Positions 6,462 through 9,064 of a stretch of 9,064 nucleotides of DNA are shown in pieces. A program made the position numbers and the translations under genes. The stretch's first letter is position 1; each line of letters starts with the position of its first letter. Source of the stretch: JAXDLH01 sp034666705 (GTDB lineage: Bacteria > Chloroflexota > UBA6077 > SHYK01); assembly GCA_034666705.1 (NCBI GenBank), contig JAXDLH010000012.1:1-9064 (forward strand). Reading direction: 5' to 3'. The notes below the pieces were generated by a model that worked only from the letters and a program-made list of their open reading frames with translations, was not told where the DNA came from and ran no database searches.

Positions 6462-7275
6462 AGTCGAGGTCGGGGCCGGGCACCGGGAAGGGGCGGGGGC
6501 TGTAGTAGCGCGACAGCCAACGGGTCAGTCCATCGAGCCCGGGGAAGAGCACGCGCTCGGTCACGTTCGCCTGGTCAAGCTTGTCGCGAACCTCCCACTT
6601 CAGCGCGGCCGGGATCACGATCTTGCGCACGGTCACGGGATGCTGGGCGAGCCACTCCTCGACCGCAGCGCCCGGCCGCGAGACGAGGGAGAAGAGCGCG
6701 GCCTGGTTCACGATGCGATCGTCGAACGAGGGCGGCTCGAAGAACACCAGGATGTCGCTGGTGGCGAGCGCCTGGAACCCGCGGAGGGTGCCGGCCGCCC
6801 GGTCGAGCATCTCGGCAGTGAACACGTCGGACTCCTCCTCAGCCAGGATGGCGCGCAGCGCGTCGGGGAGGAGGCCGTGGGTCTGCACGTAGTCCACGCA
6901 CCAGATGACGCCGTCGATGGCGAAGCTGGCAGTATCGGCGGTGGCGAAGTGGAGCGCCACGTAGGGCGAGTAGGTCCAGTCCAGCATGCGCGTGGGCAAG
7001 CCGTGATGCTGCGCGAGGGCGAGCCAGTTCCAGATCGAGTCGCCGGGCCCGGCGTCGCTCCGGGCGTACTTGCGAAAGTTGCGCAACAGGTGGCCCTCGA
7101 GGCGCCGATGGTTGGGCCCGAGGCGCAAGAGGCTCGTGACGAGGCTATAGCGCGCGTCGGCCACGCCCCGGAACGCGAAGGGGGAGCGGAACCGCCCGAG
7201 CGCGGGGCTCCACGACTCGGCAAAGAGGAGATCGTGCAGCTCGGCCCAGCTCGTTGCTTCAAGCTCCTGCAGCAT
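6460..7275 (-). CDS. FRG domain-containing protein, 271 residues
   Basis: The FRG family (PF08867) is named for its Phe-Arg-Gly motif, present here as FAFRG (33-37). Further landmarks are WNWLALAQHHGLPTRMLDWT (82-101), then SPYVALHFA (103-111), and the C-terminal DDRIVNQAALFSL (185-197), with the conserved Arg-Ile, Asn-Gln and Phe. The molecular activity of the family is not established. FRG proteins occur sporadically in accessory and mobile regions. No signal peptide or membrane segment is visible, so it is probably cytoplasmic. The ATG at 7275 is chosen because GAGGG lies 4 bases upstream and the domain begins soon after. A GTG at 7332 would add 19 residues of low-complexity leader and looks less likely. 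A weak -10-like TACTAT lies at 7324-7319. The phosphotransferase gene follows 65 bases downstream on the same strand, with a hairpin between them. Confidence 0.8.
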   Translation of the reverse strand: MLQELEATSWAELHDLLFAESWSPALGRFRSPFAFRGVADARYSLVTSLLRLGPNHRRLEGHLLRNFRKYARSDAGPGDSIWNWLALAQHHGLPTRMLDWTYSPYVALHFATADTASFAIDGVIWCVDYVQTHGLLPDALRAILAEEESDVFTAEMLDRAAGTLRGFQALATSDILVFFEPPSFDDRIVNQAALFSLVSRPGAAVEEWLAQHPVTVRKIVIPAALKWEVRDKLDQANVTERVLFPGLDGLTRWLSRYYSPRPFPVPGPDLD

Positions 7276-7387
7276 TGATCCCTCGGTGGAGGCCGCCGCG
7301 CAGCCCGCGCCACACCGGATAGTATGGCGCACTCGAGACGCCCCGACGATCCGCGCGGGATGACGCGGAGCCCCATAGCGCGTGACG

Positions 7388-7399
7388 TCCCAATTGGGA
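7388..7399. repeat. 12-bp perfect palindrome TCCCAATTGGGA
   Basis: A perfect dyad with an AT core, in otherwise GC-rich DNA, about 113 bp upstream of the FRG start. It could be an operator. No second copy was seen in the window. Confidence 0.25.
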
Positions 7400-7476
7400 G
7401 GCCGAGCCTTGGGCGCGAACTGCGCGCGGGGCCAGAAAGTGCAGCGCCTGCCCCAACGGGGGTAGATACCATGCTC

Positions 7477-7578
7477 GTGGCCACGTCCCCGCCGTAGGGG
7501 TCAGGCATGCCCGACCCGCGTCCCCTCGTAGCCATGTCCCGGTCGTAGCGGTCAGGCATGCCTGACCTGCGTCTCCCT
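7477..7578. repeat. Two tandem 51-bp units, about 80% identical
   Basis: Unit 1 is 7477-7527 and unit 2 is 7528-7578, aligning without gaps at an offset of 51 with 10 mismatches by hand count. Each contains a near or full palindrome centred on GGCATGCC: GGTCAGGCATGCCCGACC at 7499-7516 (one mismatched pair) and GGTCAGGCATGCCTGACC at 7550-7567 (perfect). Confidence 0.75.
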
Positions 7579-7616
7579 TCGTTGGAGGACGGGCGAGGCA
7601 TGCCTCGCCCCTACGG
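7492..7616. repeat. REPIN/MITE-like element with 20-bp inverted ends
   Basis: The left end, CCGTAGGGG-TC-AGGCATGCC (7492-7511), is repeated in inverted orientation at the right end (7616-7597, CCGTAGGGG-CG-AGGCATGCC), matching 18 of 20 bases. A third, direct copy with two further changes lies between them (7543-7562). The right copy is embedded in a perfect 20-bp palindrome, GGGCGAGGCATGCCTCGCCC (7591-7610). Inverted pairs of short palindromic units are the form of REPINs mobilised in trans by REP-associated (RAYT) transposases. None is in the window. Confidence 0.6.
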
Positions 7617-7778
7617 GCCACGCACCGGGCCGATACGCTCGGGAGTGATCCGCTAGGCAATAGCTCGCCCATTGCAATCTGCAAGCCCGGACACAGCTCC
7701 GGTTCAAAGACCATGCCGGCCGCGAAGGTGTCAACGAGTTGGTAGCCCCCCGAACCGTACCGGCGCCACGATCACACC

Positions 7779-7807
7779 TCTCCAGGCGCATATAGGTGCG
7801 CTATGAT
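7779..7807 (+). promoter_or_regulatory. Candidate promoter of the Uma2-RHH pair
   Basis: TATGAT (7802-7807) matches five of six bases of a -10 box. The hexamer 17 bases upstream (TCTCCA, 7779-7784) is only a poor -35. Transcription from here would leave a short leader of about 20 bases containing the GGAGG at 7824-7828. Confidence 0.3.
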
Positions 7808-7834
7808 TCCCGCAGGCACGTCCGGAGGACCGAC

Positions 7835-8395
7835 ATGGCAACCACTGAGCAATCGCTAACTCTCGAGGAGTTCCTCGCCTTGCCAGAGGAGGAACCGGCG
7901 CTTGAGTACGCGAATGGGGAGATGACGCAGAAAGTGTCACCGCAAGGTAAGCACGGCGTACTGCAGTTCCGGTTCGCCGATCTGGTGAACCGCTTTGCCG
8001 AGCCGAAGCAGCTCGCCTTTGCCATCCCAGAGCTGCGCACCATCTTTGGCGGCTTTTCGCGCGTGCCGGACGTTGCAGTCTATCGGTGGAACCGCATCCC
8101 GGTCGACGATTCGGGCGAGGTGGCGAACACATTCCCCGAGCCGCCCGACATTGCAGTCGAGATCGTCTCGCCCGATCAGCGGGTGAGCACCCTGCTCCGT
8201 CGGTGCGTCGAATTCGTTGACAACGGAGTCGTCATTGCCCTCCTCATAGATCCAGGCGATCACCTCGTGATCACCGTGCGAGCCGACCGCCCCGTGCAAA
8301 CTGCACGCGGCGACGAGCGGATCGATCTTGACGACGTGCTGCCCGGCTTCGAATTGACCGCGCAACAGCTCTTCGACACCCTCCGCCTGCGCTAA
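7835..8395 (+). CDS. Uma2 family (DUF820) PD-(D/E)XK nuclease-fold protein, 186 residues
   Basis: The ATG at 7835 has GGAGG (7824-7828) 6 bases upstream. An in-frame GTG at 7796 would precede that site and is rejected. The N-terminus LTLEEFLALPEEEPALEYANGEM is the typical Uma2 opening, in which the segment ending in the Glu-Tyr/Asn-Gly-Glu (24-29) precedes the core. The core carries RVPDVAVY (Asp79) and DIAVEIVSPDQ (Glu109), the restriction-endonuclease-like acidic residues, followed by VIALLIDP (a late beta strand). The C-terminus LDDVLPGFELTAQQLFDTL is also family-typical. The length is standard. Uma2 proteins are abundant in Cyanobacteria and Chloroflexota, often in many copies. Their targets are unknown, and nuclease activity is inferred from the fold. 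The ribbon-helix-helix gene follows after 4 bases, so the two are probably co-transcribed and perhaps translationally coupled. Two sampled 60-base stretches are about 62-63% GC, against about 67-80% in sampled stretches of the phosphotransferase gene. Confidence 0.88.
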   Translation: MATTEQSLTLEEFLALPEEEPALEYANGEMTQKVSPQGKHGVLQFRFADLVNRFAEPKQLAFAIPELRTIFGGFSRVPDVAVYRWNRIPVDDSGEVANTFPEPPDIAVEIVSPDQRVSTLLRRCVEFVDNGVVIALLIDPGDHLVITVRADRPVQTARGDERIDLDDVLPGFELTAQQLFDTLRLR

Positions 8396-8399
8396 CGAG

Positions 8400-8675
8400 G
8401 TGGCTGCAGACGACGAGGGAGCCAAGCACACCGAGATTCGGACCGCAGTCGACGCGGATATGCTCGCCGCCGTGGATGCCTTTGTCCGCCAGCACTCGGG
8501 CGCCAACCGGGATTCGGTGATCGCTGACGCCCTGCATCTCTGGTTAGCCCGCGAGCAGGATCGCGAGATGGAAGCCCAGTTCTCCGGAGAGCCATCCGCG
8601 CTCGAGGCAGAAGAACGCGCCGCCTGGCGACGAATCCATGATGCATCTGCCGGGCGGCTCTTCGGCAAGCAATAA
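8400..8675 (+). CDS. Ribbon-helix-helix (CopG/Arc-type) small protein, 91 residues
   Basis: It begins 4 bases after the Uma2 stop with GTG 8400. No separate strong ribosome site is visible beyond the overlapping CGAGG, which fits translational coupling. The alternative ATG at 8460 would remove the predicted DNA-binding strand. Residues 10-15 (HTEIRT) fit the RHH beta strand, VDADMLAAVDAFVRQHSG (17-34) helix 1, and NRDSVIADALHLWLAREQDREMEAQF (36-61) helix 2, with an extended tail of acidic and basic residues ending GRLFGKQ. RHH dimers bind operator DNA, and many serve as antitoxins through their C-terminal tail. Here the natural partner is the upstream Uma2 protein, because the next gene is on the opposite strand 3 bases away. 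The antitoxin or autoregulator role is inferred from position only. Confidence 0.7.
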   Translation: MAADDEGAKHTEIRTAVDADMLAAVDAFVRQHSGANRDSVIADALHLWLAREQDREMEAQFSGEPSALEAEERAAWRRIHDASAGRLFGKQ

Positions 8676-8678
8676 GGC

Positions 8679-9064
8679 TCAGTGCTTCGGGCGAAAGTCC
8701 AGCGCGGGCTGCGCGGCGCCGTCGGGCCAGGTCATGAAGGCGGAGCCGAGCCAGGCGGCGCTGCGGCCGGGGTAGTCGGCGCGCCAGTGGGCGCCGCGAC
8801 TCTCGGTGCGGAAGCGGGCGGCCGCGACGATCGCGCGGGCGCAGTCGAGGGCTGCCCGCAGCTCGAGGATGCGCGCCGCGTCGGCAGCCGTCGGGCCCGC
8901 GAGCTGCGCGGCCTCGACGGTGAGCTCGTCGAGCGCGTCATCCGCTCGGTCGAGGCTGGCGGCGTCGCGCACGAGCGAGACGTGCTCCCACATCGCGGCG
9001 CGCAGGCAGGCCCAGCGCCCCATGAGTACGGGGCGGGGATCCGGTGCGGCAGAATCGAGCGGGG
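8679..9064 (-). CDS. nadB: C-terminal part of an FAD-dependent oxidoreductase, probably L-aspartate oxidase
   Basis: The frame is open from the right edge (9064) to TGA 8681-8679. The ATG at 9023 is internal, because coding continues upstream of it (DPRPVL...). About 127 residues are visible. They match the helical C-terminal domain of the succinate dehydrogenase/fumarate reductase/NadB flavoprotein family: LRAAMWEHVSLVRDAASLDRA, then CARAIVAAARFRTESRGAHWRADYP, with the conserved ESRGAH-R-DYP box. NadB oxidises L-aspartate to iminoaspartate, the first step of bacterial NAD synthesis. SdhA or FrdA share the ESRGAH box, so the assignment rests on the helical bundle and on the end without a typical SdhA tail. 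The FAD-binding portion lies outside the window. It converges on the RHH gene with a 3-base gap and no visible terminator. Confidence 0.65.
   Translation of the reverse strand, partial: PLDSAAPDPRPVLMGRWACLRAAMWEHVSLVRDAASLDRADDALDELTVEAAQLAGPTAADAARILELRAALDCARAIVAAARFRTESRGAHWRADYPGRSAAWLGSAFMTWPDGAAQPALDFRPKH

Larger units (their letters stand above)
7276..7834. other. Non-coding interval of about 560 bp between divergent genes, repeat-rich
   Basis: It separates the FRG gene (minus) from the Uma2-RHH pair (plus). I see no believable gene. Open frames crossing it are GC-driven, and their predicted peptides follow the DNA repeats. It holds a 12-bp palindrome (7388-7399), the GGCATGCC palindrome array (7477-7616), small stem-loops (GCAAT/ATTGC at 7657-7675 and CCGGA/TCCGG at 7687-7702) and a candidate promoter near 7802. 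The stretch 7400-7476 shows nothing definite. Confidence 0.6.

Noticed and set aside
7552..7601. Peptide repeats encoded across the GGCATGCC array (minus strand)
   Set aside because: The apparent protein repetition is a by-product of the 51-bp DNA repeat. No ribosome site or conserved protein supports it.
7477..7616. CRISPR array
   Set aside because: There are only three units with unequal spacing (51 and 42 bases), the similarity extends through the would-be spacers, the third unit is inverted, and there are no cas genes.
7680..7765. Possible tRNA (GGTTCAAAGACC and GAGTTGGTAGCC resemble T- and D-arm pieces)
   Set aside because: The pieces are in the wrong order, and no acceptor or anticodon stems can be drawn around them.

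Overview
This is a GC-rich (roughly two-thirds G+C or more by eye) bacterial chromosomal segment with nine protein genes, two of them running off the window edges. The mix of genes suggests an uncultured Chloroflexota-type or other high-GC soil or environmental bacterium: a Flp pilin, a COG2159-type amidohydrolase, a Ser/Ala/Pro-linked peptide-binding lipoprotein, a Uma2 nuclease and palindromic GGCATGCC intergenic repeats. That placement is an impression from protein style only. I see no rRNA, tRNA, CRISPR array or transposase.

Left part (1-2100). A minus-strand amidohydrolase gene runs off the left edge and is broken by an apparent one-base deletion near position 660. Upstream of it, also on the minus strand, is a lone 59-residue Flp-type pilin with a very strong Shine-Dalgarno sequence and a 15-bp hairpin just past its stop. 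It is transcribed divergently from a DinB-fold gene on the plus strand. The interval between the two holds a 6+6 bp palindrome, GTCACA-N7-TGTGAC, a candidate operator.

Middle part (2100-6460). A plus-strand lipoprotein of the SBP_bac_5 (Opp/Dpp) family has no permease or ATPase genes beside it. It faces a minus-strand 830-residue phosphotransferase. The phosphotransferase has an N-terminal ATP-grasp (PPDK_N) domain and a C-terminal phosphohistidine domain but no PEP-binding TIM barrel, which is the layout of rifampicin phosphotransferase. A stem-loop lies between the two convergent genes.

Right part (6460-8680) looks accessory. It holds an FRG-domain protein of unknown activity (minus strand), then about 560 bp of non-coding DNA. 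That interval contains an array of three related GGCATGCC-centred palindromes whose outer copies are inverted (REPIN/MITE-like). A tightly coupled plus-strand pair follows: a Uma2-family PD-(D/E)XK nuclease and a ribbon-helix-helix protein. Beyond it, convergent with a 3-nt gap, is the C-terminal end of a flavoprotein that is probably L-aspartate oxidase (NadB), cut by the right edge.

The genes do not form one pathway. The likely functional units are the pilin alone, the Uma2-RHH pair, and possibly the FRG gene reading toward the phosphotransferase gene. The points most worth following are the Uma2-RHH pair, the inverted palindromic repeat array, and the rifampicin-phosphotransferase-like enzyme. 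I found nothing I could honestly call a demonstrated new system.
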